From Alphaproteobacteria bacterium (GTDB lineage Bacteria > Pseudomonadota > Alphaproteobacteria > GCA-2731375): a stretch of DNA of 35,353 nucleotides. Below are positions 17,904-27,580 of the stretch, one piece after another (positions within the stretch are counted from its first letter, which is position 1; each line of letters starts with the position of its first letter). The stretch covers positions 1 to 35,353 of the forward strand of contig VGEV01000021.1 in NCBI GenBank assembly GCA_016869175.1, read 5' to 3'. The notes under the pieces were generated by a model that worked only from the letters and a program-made list of their open reading frames with translations, did not search any database and was not told the origin of the DNA. The position numbers were made by a program, and so were the translations under genes.

Positions 17904-18455
17904 TCACAGCACCGTGGTCTGACCCTCGCGGCCGCGTTCCAGCAAGGTCAGGTGGCTGCCGTCGGCCTGCAGGATGGTGCACGAGCAGTTGTCGGGACGG
18001 AAGCCGACCACGCGGTCGTCGCCCGTGGCAGCGCCGACCGCGACGTTGATGGCGATGAAGTGGCTCACCACCACGGTATCGCGCGGCAGCGCGACCAAGC
18101 AGTCGATCACTCCCTGCCGCCAGGGCTGCAGCCAGACTTCGACCTCGCCCCAGCGCTGGCCCATGATGCCGCGAAGCCACAGCGTGCGGGCCTGCAGGTC
18201 GTTGTCCCGTGAGGGGATCTCGGCCACGCGGCGCTCGACCACCGGATCGATCTCCCAGCGCTGGCAGAGCGGCAGCGCGGTCTCCCGGGTTCGACGCAGC
18301 GGGCTGACCAGCACCGGCAGCGGCCCCAGCGGCGCCAGGCGCTTGGTCAGATCGATCGCCTGTTCGCGGCCCCGGTCGTCCAGGCCAGGATCCGTCGCCT
18401 CGGCGAAGGTGGCCGCCGCCTTGCCGTGGCGGACCAGGTAGACGCGCGCCACCAT
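17904..18455 (-). CDS. Histidine phosphatase family protein (phosphoglycerate-mutase-like)
   Basis: A 183-residue branch of the histidine phosphatase superfamily. The phospho-accepting His is in YLVRHGKA near the N-terminus, the second Arg in SPLRRTRETA, the Glu region around EIPSRDND, and the second His in VVSHFIAINVAVG. It probably hydrolyses a small phosphoester; the SixA/CobC/GpmB distinction cannot be made with confidence. It ends 9 nt from the convergent HMG-CoA-lyase gene and starts 3 nt after the PPOX gene, with which it shares an operon. Confidence 0.85.
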   Translation of the reverse strand: MVARVYLVRHGKAAATFAEATDPGLDDRGREQAIDLTKRLAPLGPLPVLVSPLRRTRETALPLCQRWEIDPVVERRVAEIPSRDNDLQARTLWLRGIMGQRWGEVEVWLQPWRQGVIDCLVALPRDTVVVSHFIAINVAVGAATGDDRVVGFRPDNCSCTILQADGSHLTLLERGREGQTTVL

Positions 18456-18458
18456 GCG

Positions 18459-19091
18459 CTAGTAGAGCCGCGTGCGCAGGCTTTCCTGCACCATCGCCTC
18501 GGCCTGCTCCGGATCGATCGCGGCCTTGGTCTGCTCGACGATCATGTGTCCCAATGGCGGCAGCAGCTTGCGGTCGACCTTGGCCCCGTCGTCCCACAAA
18601 CGGCCGCGATGGATCGCCTTGCTGCAATGCAGGAATACCTGCCGGACGGCAATCACGATGGCGGCGGTCGGCAACTTGCCGTTGACAACGAAGCTGGCCA
18701 ACAGGGCGGGGTCGCGCGTGATCCGCGCCTGGCCGTTGACGCGCAGGATCTCGGCAATGCCGGGAATGAGGAACATCAGGCCGACATTGGGGTTGGCGAC
18801 GATGTTGGCAAGCGAGTCCAGGCGGTTGTTGCCGGGCCGGTCGGGCAGGGCCAGGGTGCGTTCGTCCACCACCTTGACGAAGCCCGGCGCATCGCCGCGC
18901 GGCGAGACGTCGGCCGCGCCGTCGGCCCGCGCGGTGCCCAGGCAGGCAAACGGCGAGGCGGCGATGAAGGTGCGGGCGTAGCGGTCCAGATGGTCGAGTT
19001 CCTTGATGCGGGCGAGCTGGCTGACCGGCGGATAAAGCGCACGAAGCGCCGACTCGCTGGTGATGGTATGGATTTGCGACAGATCGTCCAT
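18459..19091 (-). CDS. Pyridoxamine 5'-phosphate oxidase family FMN-binding protein (MSMEG_1061 type)
   Basis: A 210-residue split-barrel flavoprotein. Characteristic sequence includes the N-terminal YPPVSQLARIKELDHLDRYARTFIAASPFACLGTARADGAADVSPRGDAPGFVKVVD and the middle PDRPGNNRLDSLANIVANPNVGLMFLIPG, then AFLHC-like VFLHCSKAIHRGRLWD. These match the MSMEG_1061 subgroup of PPOX proteins, which bind FMN or F420 but mostly lack a known substrate. The ATG at 19091 gives the family N-terminus; the track ORF up to 19451 is antisense read-through of the neighbouring FadB-like gene. It leads the two-gene unit with the histidine phosphatase. Confidence 0.85.
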   Translation of the reverse strand: MDDLSQIHTITSESALRALYPPVSQLARIKELDHLDRYARTFIAASPFACLGTARADGAADVSPRGDAPGFVKVVDERTLALPDRPGNNRLDSLANIVANPNVGLMFLIPGIAEILRVNGQARITRDPALLASFVVNGKLPTAAIVIAVRQVFLHCSKAIHRGRLWDDGAKVDRKLLPPLGHMIVEQTKAAIDPEQAEAMVQESLRTRLY

Positions 19092-19203
19092 GGCGCCGGC
19101 TCCGCAAGAAAGAGGCATGCTACAGGCGTTGGCGGGACCCGGCAAACCGCGCGCGGACGTGCTATGAGCAAGCCACGCGGCGAGCGAGGGGAAAGGCGAG
19201 GCC

Positions 19204-21292
<2,089 letters not shown>

Positions 21293-21297
<5 letters not shown>

Positions 21298-21370
21298 CGT
21301 CGCTTCGAATTCCGCGATGCGCAGGGCAGCGGCCGGATGGAGCTGCGAACTGCGGAATCGGGACGCCAGC
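21293..21370. repeat. Inverted repeat (palindrome 3), same family as palindrome 1
   Basis: The right arm read in reverse, TCCCGATTCCGCAGTTCGCA, differs from the palindrome 1 arm at only one of 20 positions. The left arm (GCTAGCGTC...GAATTCCGCGATGCGCAG) pairs imperfectly with it. The arm begins over the TAG stop of the FadB-like gene, so it may serve as its 3' hairpin. It opens a 352-nt gene-free interval whose remaining part holds the PEP-CTERM promoter elements. Confidence 0.7.
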
Positions 21371-21442
21371 CGCCGGCGCCGAGGTTGCCGTTGGCGCTTG
21401 GCGCGGCCAATGCCATCTCTGGCTTGTTCGGACTATCGCGAT

Positions 21443-21459
21443 TGTAAGGCCGTTTTACA
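21443..21459. promoter_or_regulatory. Upstream dyad 1, TGTAA-N7-TTACA, probable activator site
   Basis: TGTAAGGCCGTTTTACA is a perfect 5+5 dyad centred about 127 nt upstream of the sigma-54 -24 element. It is one of two similar sites in an otherwise GC-rich gap. The location suits a sigma-54 enhancer-binding protein. I suspect a PrsR-like regulator because the downstream gene is PEP-CTERM, but this is inference. Confidence 0.55.
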
Positions 21460-21484
21460 GGAAGTCGCGCCGAGCCGGCGAAAC

Positions 21485-21502
21485 TGTAAGCCGTGCTTTA
21501 CG
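21485..21502. promoter_or_regulatory. Upstream dyad 2, TGTAAG-N6-CTTTACG type
   Basis: TGTAAGCCGTGCTTTACG is a near-copy of dyad 1, with centres about 42 nt apart (near four helical turns), so two activator dimers could bind the same DNA face. It lies about 85 nt upstream of the -24 element. Confidence 0.5.
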
Positions 21503-21576
21503 CGGTGGCAGGGCCACGTTTTTTGGCCAGAAAATAAGCGACTGAAATCATTTCACGTTCGTCATTGAAGCGGGGC

Positions 21577-21592
21577 TGGCGCAGGTCTTGCA
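21577..21592 (+). promoter_or_regulatory. Sigma-54 (RpoN) -24/-12 promoter of the PEP-CTERM gene
   Basis: TGGCGCAGGTCTTGCA matches the consensus TGGCAC-N5-TTGCW at all but one position, with GG and GC exactly 12 nt apart. The predicted start point, near 21603, leaves a 5' leader of about 47 nt before the ATG at 21650. Confidence 0.7.
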
Positions 21593-21649
21593 CTGATCTG
21601 GGCCAAGGCCTGGCAAACCGGCCCTGTACAAGAATGTATGGGGGAAATC

Positions 21650-22716
21650 ATGACGATCCGCATGCGGCGCACCCTGCGGGGTGGGCTGGGCGCGTCCGCC
21701 TCGTGCCTGCTCGCCTGCGCCACTCTGGCCGATCCCGCCGTGGCGATGCCGATGAGCCATGTGGTCATTCAGGACACCATCCTGGTGCATGGCTACAAGG
21801 GCGGTGCCAATGCCAACAACCCGGCGACCACGGGGCCCTATAGCTAATTCGTCGATGTGATCGGCGATCGCAAGATCTGGGATACCCAGCGCGTTGAAGT
21901 CACCCGCACGCCGGACCTGGTGAAGATCGAGATCTTCACCAACAAGCATAAGAACGACGAGGGCGGCGTGCCGTTTGCCGACTTGGCGTTCGACCTGTCG
22001 CCGGACGACGCGATCGATGGCCCGTTCAATATCTGGCACCTGGGGATCGATTTCCAATACAACGCCGGCGATCCGGCCGACGTCGTCACCAAGGTCTCCG
22101 GCAAGGAGGTGAGCCGGGTCGGTCAGCGTCGACTCTATGGCCTGAATGCCAACACGCTCTGGCAGACCTCCTACGAAACCTACGGCCAGTTCCAGGGGAC
22201 CGGAACGATTTATGGCGGGCGTTTCCGGGCCGCGGATTGCGGCGCGCCCAACGCCGGCGACGGCGACCCGGCGGCCTGCAACGACGCAACCCCGGTGGCC
22301 GAGGATGAGAAGGGTTTCGAGCCGCCGGTCAACATCCCGCTCGGCGTGGCCGGCGTGACCCATCTCGGCAATGTCAGCTTCCGCATCGATCAGATCGAGG
22401 TCCCGGGTCTCACCAGCCCCTATCTCGACGACAACAACGTCGACACGCCGTCGACCAAGATCACGCTCGAACTGAGCGGCTTGGCGTTCGGCAAGTCCGG
22501 CCTGGGCCTGGATCCATTCGATCTCTACTGGGGCACCGGCCAGTGTTCGAACGACGGCATCTGGGGCAACGTTCCGGGCATTTCGGAGCCGGCGACGCTG
22601 GCGCTGTTCGGCCTCGGCCTGACCATTCTGGGTTTTTTCGTCGCCGTCCGCGCCGACACGATTCGGCCTCGGCGAGGCGGGCGGGGTGCTGTCCCGCCGG
22701 CTGGCCCCCGGGTTAG
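21650..22716 (+). pseudogene. PEP-CTERM sorting-domain protein, frame broken by a stop codon and a T-tract slip
   Basis: The ATG follows GGGGGAAA. A signal peptide (MTIRMRRTLRGG... to ADPAVA) leads into VIQDTILVHGYKGG, but an in-frame TAA at 21845 interrupts it. The same frame continues at once with FVDVIGDRKIWDTQRVEV and an extracellular beta-rich domain, ending in ISEPATLALFGLGLTILGFF, a PEP-CTERM motif with SEP in place of PEP. The basic tail is lost in the current frame (VAVRADT...). Adding one T to the six-T run at 22633-22638 restores FFRRRPRRH, the expected Arg cluster, with a TAG at 22714. Exosortase-type sorting to the envelope or biofilm matrix is the known family role. Lesions may be real decay or sequencing error. 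Confidence 0.8.
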
Positions 22717-23048
22717 GGCGACAGTTCGAAATAGCCGCGCTTCAAGGCATGGCGCAAGGCGCCGAAGCCGAGCAAGGCTTCCTCATACGCCTCGCGTCGG
22801 CGCTTCAGCTCGTTGGCGCTTTCGTCGGCGCAACGGTTGCCATCGGCGAGGCATAGCACGGCGTTGAGATAGTCGGCCCGCAGCCGCGCAACCGCGATCG
22901 CTGCCTTGAGGAAATGCTCCTTGCCGATGCCACCGGTCACGCGGCTGATACAGCTCGTGTTGGCCTCGCGGATCGCCTGTTCGAACTCGTGAAAGACGCG
23001 CTCCCGTTTCAGCTCCTCGGTGAAACTGTCGTGCTCATGGATGCTCAC
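22713..23048 (-). CDS. Hypothetical protein, 111 residues, helical
   Basis: Not recognised. The protein is rich in charged residues and probably all-helical (EELKRERVFHEFEQAIREA, ELKRRREAYEEALLGFGALRHALKRG), with three Cys (SCISR, VLCLADGNRC). No signal peptide or membrane segment is apparent. It lies between the PEP-CTERM gene, which it meets tail to tail with a 4-nt overlap of the restored reading frame, and the divergent meaB. A start at 23048 is the track choice; no clear ribosome-binding site decides it. Base composition resembles its neighbours. Confidence 0.55.
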   Translation of the reverse strand: MSIHEHDSFTEELKRERVFHEFEQAIREANTSCISRVTGGIGKEHFLKAAIAVARLRADYLNAVLCLADGNRCADESANELKRRREAYEEALLGFGALRHALKRGYFELSP

Positions 23049-23168
23049 GCGCGGCTCCTGCAGGGCGGGCCAGAACCCGTGCCGAGGCTAGGCGGCGAGC
23101 CGTTGCGCAAGCGTTAACGCGGACTGGGCATTAACGGCGCCGACAAAGCGTCTTATGGTCCGCAGCCG

Positions 23169-24158
23169 ATGGCGATCCGTCTCGACAAAGCGGCGGACTT
23201 GGCGACCGCGGTGCGGAGGGGCGACCGGCGGGCGTTGGCGCGCGCCATCACGGCGGCCGAATCCTCGCGGCCCGAGCATCGCCAGTTGGCCGAGGCCGTC
23301 CTCTCGGCGGTGGTGCCGCATCGGGGTGCAAGTTTCCGCTTGGGCATTTCCGGCGCGCCCGGGGCCGGCAAATCGACCTTTATCGAAGCCTTCGGTTTGC
23401 ACTTGCTGGGCGCCGGCCGGCGGGTGGCCGTGCTGGCGGTCGATCCGTCCTCGGCCCTGTCGGGGGGCGCCATTCTGGGCGACAAGACCCGCATGCCGCG
23501 GCTGGCGCGCGCGGCCGACGCCTATATCCGGCCCAGCGCCGCTGGGCTGACGCTGGGCGGCGTGGCGCGACGCACGCGCGAAGCGATCCTGCTGGTGGAG
23601 GCGGCCGGCTTCGACATTGTGCTGGTGGAGACCGTTGGCGTCGGCCAGTCGGAGACGGCGGTCGCCGACATGGTCGACATGTTCCTGCTGCTGCTGCCCC
23701 CGGCCGCGGGTGACGAGTTGCAGGGGGTGAAGCGCGGCATTATCGAGCTGGCCGACCTGGTGGTCGTGACCAAATCCGACGGTGCCCTGCTGGCGGCCGC
23801 CAATCATGCCGCCTCGGACTACCGCAGCGCACTCTCGCTGTTGCGGCCTCGCCTGCCGCCCTGGCAGCCGGAAGTCGTGCCGGTGTCGGCGCTGGAAGGG
23901 CGCGGTCTCGATCTGGTCTGGGTGGCTGCCCAGCGTTTCCAGGCGCTGCTGCAAGCCGGCGGCCTGCTGCAAAGCCGACGCGCCGAGCAAGCGCGGCGCT
24001 GGCTGTGGTCCGAGCTCGAGCAGGGGCTGATCGAAGCGCTCCGGGCACGCGCCGACTTGCGGCAGCGCGCTTGCGACCTGGAGGCAGAGGTGGTGGCCGG
24101 CCGGCGGGCCGCGACCCTGGCGGCGCGCGAATTGCTGGAGCGGTTCCTGTCCGGCTAG
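23169..24158 (+). CDS. meaB: MeaB/ArgK-type G3E GTPase, chaperone of adenosylcobalamin-dependent mutase
   Basis: A 329-residue P-loop GTPase. The P-loop is GISGAPGAGKSTFIE, followed by VAVLAVDPSSALSGGAILGDKTRM (switch and Mg-binding Asp), IVLVETVGVGQSE (Walker B) and VVVTKSDG (base-recognition NKxD-like TKSD). These are hallmarks of MeaB, which gates cofactor loading into methylmalonyl-CoA mutase and protects it from inactivation. No mutase gene is in the window. Its need for B12 fits the cobalt-chelatase genes a few kilobases downstream. Confidence 0.92.
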   Translation: MAIRLDKAADLATAVRRGDRRALARAITAAESSRPEHRQLAEAVLSAVVPHRGASFRLGISGAPGAGKSTFIEAFGLHLLGAGRRVAVLAVDPSSALSGGAILGDKTRMPRLARAADAYIRPSAAGLTLGGVARRTREAILLVEAAGFDIVLVETVGVGQSETAVADMVDMFLLLLPPAAGDELQGVKRGIIELADLVVVTKSDGALLAAANHAASDYRSALSLLRPRLPPWQPEVVPVSALEGRGLDLVWVAAQRFQALLQAGGLLQSRRAEQARRWLWSELEQGLIEALRARADLRQRACDLEAEVVAGRRAATLAARELLERFLSG

Positions 24159-24165
24159 CGCGGTG

Positions 24166-24207
24166 TCCGATCAGATGGCATCGCTGGTGGCGATCCACCG
24201 GATCGGA
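24166..24207 (+). terminator. Possible hairpin downstream of meaB
   Basis: Outer arms TCCGATC and GATCGGA enclose nested ATCGC/GCGAT arms, starting 8 nt after the meaB stop. There is no trailing T-run, so intrinsic termination is uncertain. The remaining gap to 24289 shows nothing else recognisable. Confidence 0.3.
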
Positions 24208-24289
24208 GCCGACTGCGCCGCGGCCATGGTGCAGGGCAATGGCTTGCGGTGAAACCGAACCGGCCGGTCCGATTGGATGGGAGATCGCC

Positions 24290-24760
24290 CTAGACCGCCA
24301 GGTGCCTGGCCGCGCCCGGTTGGCGATTTTGCCGATCCGTCATCTTGCTCAGGACTTTGTGCAGCTTGTCGGGCGGCAGGCCAAGCTGGACCAGCGCCTC
24401 GCCGATCCTGGGCACATCCTCATAGAAGGCAAGCAGCCCGTCGCGCAGACGGAAATGGCCGCAACCTTCCATCACCACCCGGCGGCCGTTGGCCTGGGGC
24501 AGGGTCGCGGTATAGCTGAAAAGCCAGCGGGCATAGCCCGTCCTGCCGTCGCTGACCGGCTCGATCATCTCCCAGTGGAAATCCTGGCCATCTCGGTGGA
24601 AGTAGTTTTCCAGCATGTCCTTGATCGCGGGGCGGCCGTGGAAACTGCCGTAGAACACGTCGTGATAGACGCCGTCGGGGGCGAAACAGGCGGCCAGCGC
24701 GGTGCCGTCACCCGCCTTTACGGCAGCGCAGAAACGCTCCAGTAAAGCCTTGAATTCCAT
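24290..24760 (-). CDS. SnoaL/NTF2-like family protein
   Basis: A 156-residue small alpha+beta cone protein of the NTF2/SnoaL superfamily: MEFKALLERFCAAVKAGDGTALAACFAPDGVYHDVFYGSFHGRPAIKDMLENYF at the N-terminus and CGHFRLRDGLLAFYEDV later. This is the usual layout of polyketide-cyclase- or isomerase-like proteins of unknown substrate. AGGAAGAG upstream of the ATG at 24760 sets the start; the track's longer ORF runs antisense to rpmB. The last 20 or so residues (KMTDRQNRQPGAARHLAV) extend past the typical fold. Confidence 0.82.
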   Translation of the reverse strand: MEFKALLERFCAAVKAGDGTALAACFAPDGVYHDVFYGSFHGRPAIKDMLENYFHRDGQDFHWEMIEPVSDGRTGYARWLFSYTATLPQANGRRVVMEGCGHFRLRDGLLAFYEDVPRIGEALVQLGLPPDKLHKVLSKMTDRQNRQPGAARHLAV

Positions 24761-24793
24761 GCTCTTCCTCTGCCCTGTCCGGCTTGCCCGCGC

Positions 24794-24822
24794 TTGACGG
24801 CGGGCGCGGCTTGGCCTATCTA
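24794..24822 (+). promoter_or_regulatory. Sigma-70-type promoter of rpmB
   Basis: TTGACG, a 17-nt spacer and TATCTA lie 86 nt upstream of the rpmB start codon. The spacing is ideal and both boxes deviate little from consensus. No other convincing promoter is seen between the divergent SnoaL-like gene and rpmB. Confidence 0.55.
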
Positions 24823-24907
24823 GCGCGCCTGCCCGCAGGGCACGGCGCCCTGGCGATTTCAGCATGGAACGCGTTCGCGCGCACGCCCCCCGTAAAGGAT
24901 CACCGCC

Positions 24908-25207
24908 ATGTCCAGACGCTGCGAACTGACCGGCAAGGGCATCCTCTATGGGCACAATGTCAGCCATTCCAATATCAAGACCAAGCGGCGGTTCCTGCCC
25001 AACGTGCAGACGGTGTCGCTGCGCTCCGACGCACTGAAACGGTCGGTGACGCTGAAGATCTCGATGAACGCGCTGCGCTCGGTGGAGCACAATGGCGGGC
25101 TCGACGGCTTCTTGTTGAAGGCCGACAACGAAGTGCTGTCGTTGAAGGCTCGCCGGCTGAAGCGCGATGTCGTTCGCACCCAATCGGGCGAGACGCCCGC
25201 CGCCTGA
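24908..25207 (+). CDS. rpmB: 50S ribosomal protein L28
   Basis: A 99-residue L28. The N-terminus [33 protein letters not shown] and the later [22 protein letters not shown] are diagnostic of the longer alphaproteobacterial form, about 20 residues longer than E. coli L28 (78 residues). It has a well-formed promoter upstream, and the transporter gene follows 2 nt after its stop. Confidence 0.97.
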   Translation: MSRRCELTGKGILYGHNVSHSNIKTKRRFLPNVQTVSLRSDALKRSVTLKISMNALRSVEHNGGLDGFLLKADNEVLSLKARRLKRDVVRTQSGETPAA

Positions 25208-25209
25208 TC

Positions 25210-25803
25210 ATGACCGCCCCCGGGCCAAGCTGGCGCGCCCTGGCGCCGGCCGTGGCGGCGATGGCATTCCTCGTCGTCGTCTCCAATGTCCTGGTCGCCT
25301 ATCCCTTGCCCTATTTCGGCCTGGGCGAGTGGTTGACCTGGGCGGCGTTCACCTATCCGGTCACCTTCGTCGTCAACGATCTAACCAATCGCCGGTTTGG
25401 TCCGGCCGCGGCGATGCGCGTCGTTGCCGTCGGCTTCGCGCTCGGCGTGATCTTGTCGGTGGCGGCGGCGGGCCTGCGCATCGGCCTGGCTTCGGGCATC
25501 GCCTTCCTGGCGGCGCAGTTGCTCGACGCGCTGGTGTTCGACCGCCTGCGACGCCAAACCTGGTGGCGGGCGCCGGCGATTTCCTCGGTGCTGGGCTCGA
25601 TCCTCGACACCGCGCTGTTCTTCAGCATCGCATTCGCCTTCACCTCGGTGCCGTGGATCACGCTGGCGGTGGGCGATCTGGCGGTGAAGCTGTTGCTGGC
25701 GCTTGTCATGTTGGCGCCTTTCCGGCTGGCCATGGCGCACATTCGGGCGCTGCCTAATCCGGCAAGTGGAACTGCAGCAACAGGGTGCGCTGCAGCGGGT
25801 TGA
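25210..25803 (+). CDS. yhhQ: Queuosine precursor transporter YhhQ (VUT family)
   Basis: A 197-residue membrane protein with about six hydrophobic segments. VVVSNVLVAYPL, WAAFTYPVTFVVNDLTNRRFG, GIAFLAAQLLDALVFDRLR and SVLGSILDTALFFSIAF match the YhhQ/COG1738 family, which imports 7-cyano-7-deazaguanine or 7-aminomethyl-7-deazaguanine for queuosine synthesis. The ATG at 25210 is close after rpmB; the longer track ORF begins inside an unrelated frame. The C-terminal 17 residues are encoded over the 3' end of the convergent phytase-like gene and look non-conserved. Confidence 0.88.
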   Translation: MTAPGPSWRALAPAVAAMAFLVVVSNVLVAYPLPYFGLGEWLTWAAFTYPVTFVVNDLTNRRFGPAAAMRVVAVGFALGVILSVAAAGLRIGLASGIAFLAAQLLDALVFDRLRRQTWWRAPAISSVLGSILDTALFFSIAFAFTSVPWITLAVGDLAVKLLLALVMLAPFRLAMAHIRALPNPASGTAATGCAAAG

Positions 25804-26773
25804 AATTGTCGTCCGACACGAGATAGAGCCAGAGGCCGCCCTCTGGGTGGGTGGCCACCGCCAGTCCTTCGAAATTGTCGAGTTCGAGCGGCCGCTCCAG
25901 GCGGGCGATTTCCTGGCCTTCCAGCACGGCGCCCGGCCGGATCGAAGCGGCCGCGAGCCGCGCCAGACGGGCGGCAACGCCGCCGACCCAGCTGAACCGG
26001 CGCTCCAGTACCAGCACGTCACCCGATGGCAGCAGCGCCAGGTCGGTCGGCCGGAACTGGCCGGTCGGTCGATAGCGGATGGGCTGCCATTTGCCCGGAT
26101 GGCCGAGCCAACCGACCAGCATTCCATCGCCGTCGGTCAGCTCCTCCGCGATCGCCAGCAGTTCGCCCGTTGCAAGCGCGACCAAGGCCTCGATCCCGCC
26201 ATTGTCGGGCGCTTGCGTCAAGTCGCGCGGCGATGCGAGCGCAACCGGCACGGCAGTCGCGGGATCGGCGCTGAACGCATAGCGCCACAGCCGGTGGCGG
26301 TGCTCGAACGCCACCACCAGGCTGCCGTCGGGCTCTCTGGTCAAGGCTTCGGCATCGATCGACAAGCCCCGCACGCCGGTTCTGCCATCGAGCGACAGCA
26401 TCGGACTGAGGTCACCCTGTTCAAGGCCGACAAGTCGGCCGTCGGCCGAGCGCAACAGACGGGCGGTGAACCAGCGCCCACGATCGCTGACCGCGATCAG
26501 ACGGTTGGTCGCGCCCTCGATCACGAGGCCCGACAGGCCGCCGAAACGGCCATCGGGGCTGGTGAGCTCCAGGCCGGCGACGAAGGAAAGCTGGCCGATT
26601 CGTGGCGCGACCTCGCCCGGCAGCAGTTCGAACGACCGGGCATCGATGCCGATCGTCTCGGCACCGGCGGTTGGGCTCGCACCCAGGCAGACGAACGCGA
26701 CCAACCACTTGGCGAGCCGATAGCCCAATGGGGTCAAGCTCGTGCGAACGCGATTGGCGGCGCCGGAGGACAT
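25754..26773 (-). CDS. Esterase-like activity of phytase family protein, secreted
   Basis: A 339-residue protein with an N-terminal signal sequence (LAKWLVAFVCLGASPTAGA) and a beta-propeller-like phytase-esterase domain: GGLSGLVIEGATNRLIAVSDRGRWF, VRGLSIDAEALTREPDGSLVVAFEHRHRLWRY, NGGIEALVALATGELLAIAE, FRPTDLALLPSGDVLVLERRFS and LDNFEGLAVATHPEGGLWLYLVSDDNFNPLQRTLLLQF. These match the esterase-phytase-like domain of alphaproteobacterial secreted proteins. The enzymatic activity is not established in most members. It overlaps the convergent yhhQ gene by 50 nt and is divergent from the dienelactone-hydrolase gene with a 42-nt gap. Confidence 0.85.
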   Translation of the reverse strand: MSSGAANRVRTSLTPLGYRLAKWLVAFVCLGASPTAGAETIGIDARSFELLPGEVAPRIGQLSFVAGLELTSPDGRFGGLSGLVIEGATNRLIAVSDRGRWFTARLLRSADGRLVGLEQGDLSPMLSLDGRTGVRGLSIDAEALTREPDGSLVVAFEHRHRLWRYAFSADPATAVPVALASPRDLTQAPDNGGIEALVALATGELLAIAEELTDGDGMLVGWLGHPGKWQPIRYRPTGQFRPTDLALLPSGDVLVLERRFSWVGGVAARLARLAAASIRPGAVLEGQEIARLERPLELDNFEGLAVATHPEGGLWLYLVSDDNFNPLQRTLLLQFHLPD

Positions 26774-26815
26774 CGCCTAGTTTGCACGCGCTAACGCGAT
26801 GGGAGGAAGATCGGC

Positions 26816-27580
26816 ATGCTGGCGCGGCGCGAGGTGATGAAAGTTGCGGCCGGGCTGCCGTTGGCGACGGTGCTGGCGGAGCCTCGGCTGGCCGCGGCGG
26901 CGGCGGCGGGCTTGGAGGCCATCACTGTCACGTGGCCCGACGGGCGCAAGCTGCAGGCCGCGCTCGCCCATCCCGTGCGCCAGCCGGCGCCGACCCTGGT
27001 GCTGGTGCACGAATGGTGGGGTCTCAACAACCAGATCAAGGCAGCCGCGGCGGAGTTCGGAAAGGAGGGCTATCTGGCCCTGGCAATCGATCTCTATGAC
27101 GGCAAGGTGGCCGAAACGCCGGATGCGGCACAGGCTTTGATGCGCGGCGTCGAGCCCGAAACCGCGACCAAGACCATGAGCTTCTGGGGTGATTGGCTGG
27201 CCCAGCACGAGGCGGGCAACCGGAAAGTCGGCATCGCTGGCTGGTGTTTTGGCGGCGGCATGGCGCTGCTTGGCTCGATCAACCGGCCGATGGACGCGAC
27301 CGTCGTCTACTACGGCAACGTCAAGCGCCCAGTCGAGGAGCTGCGCAGGCTGAAAGGGCCAGTGCTCGGCCATTTCGCCACGCGCGACCAGTGGATCAAC
27401 CGCGAGATGGTGACCGGCTTCGAGGCGGCCATGAAGGAGGCCGGCAAGCCGTTCGAGAACCACTGGTACGAGGCCGACCACGCCTTCGCCAATCCGACGG
27501 TCGCCCGCTACAACGAGCCGGCGGCGCAGCTTTCCTGGAGCCGGACGTTCGCCTTTCTCGGCAAGCATCTGTCGGGCTAG
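26816..27580 (+). CDS. Dienelactone hydrolase family protein, probably exported
   Basis: A 254-residue alpha/beta hydrolase. An N-terminal [18 protein letters not shown] reads like a Tat-type or hydrophobic signal. The core shows [38 protein letters not shown], the nucleophile Cys in [10 protein letters not shown], an acidic residue region around HFATRDQWI and His in [11 protein letters not shown], i.e. the Cys-Asp-His triad of dienelactone hydrolases. Substrate unknown; many homologues act on diverse esters. Its end overlaps the convergent cobT gene by 4 nt. Confidence 0.88.
   Translation: MLARREVMKVAAGLPLATVLAEPRLAAAAAAGLEAITVTWPDGRKLQAALAHPVRQPAPTLVLVHEWWGLNNQIKAAAAEFGKEGYLALAIDLYDGKVAETPDAAQALMRGVEPETATKTMSFWGDWLAQHEAGNRKVGIAGWCFGGGMALLGSINRPMDATVVYYGNVKRPVEELRRLKGPVLGHFATRDQWINREMVTGFEAAMKEAGKPFENHWYEADHAFANPTVARYNEPAAQLSWSRTFAFLGKHLSG

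Noticed and set aside
24164-24253. 29-codon ORF downstream of meaB starting GTG
   Set aside because: No ribosome-binding site or recognisable sequence; overlaps the hairpin and is probably chance.
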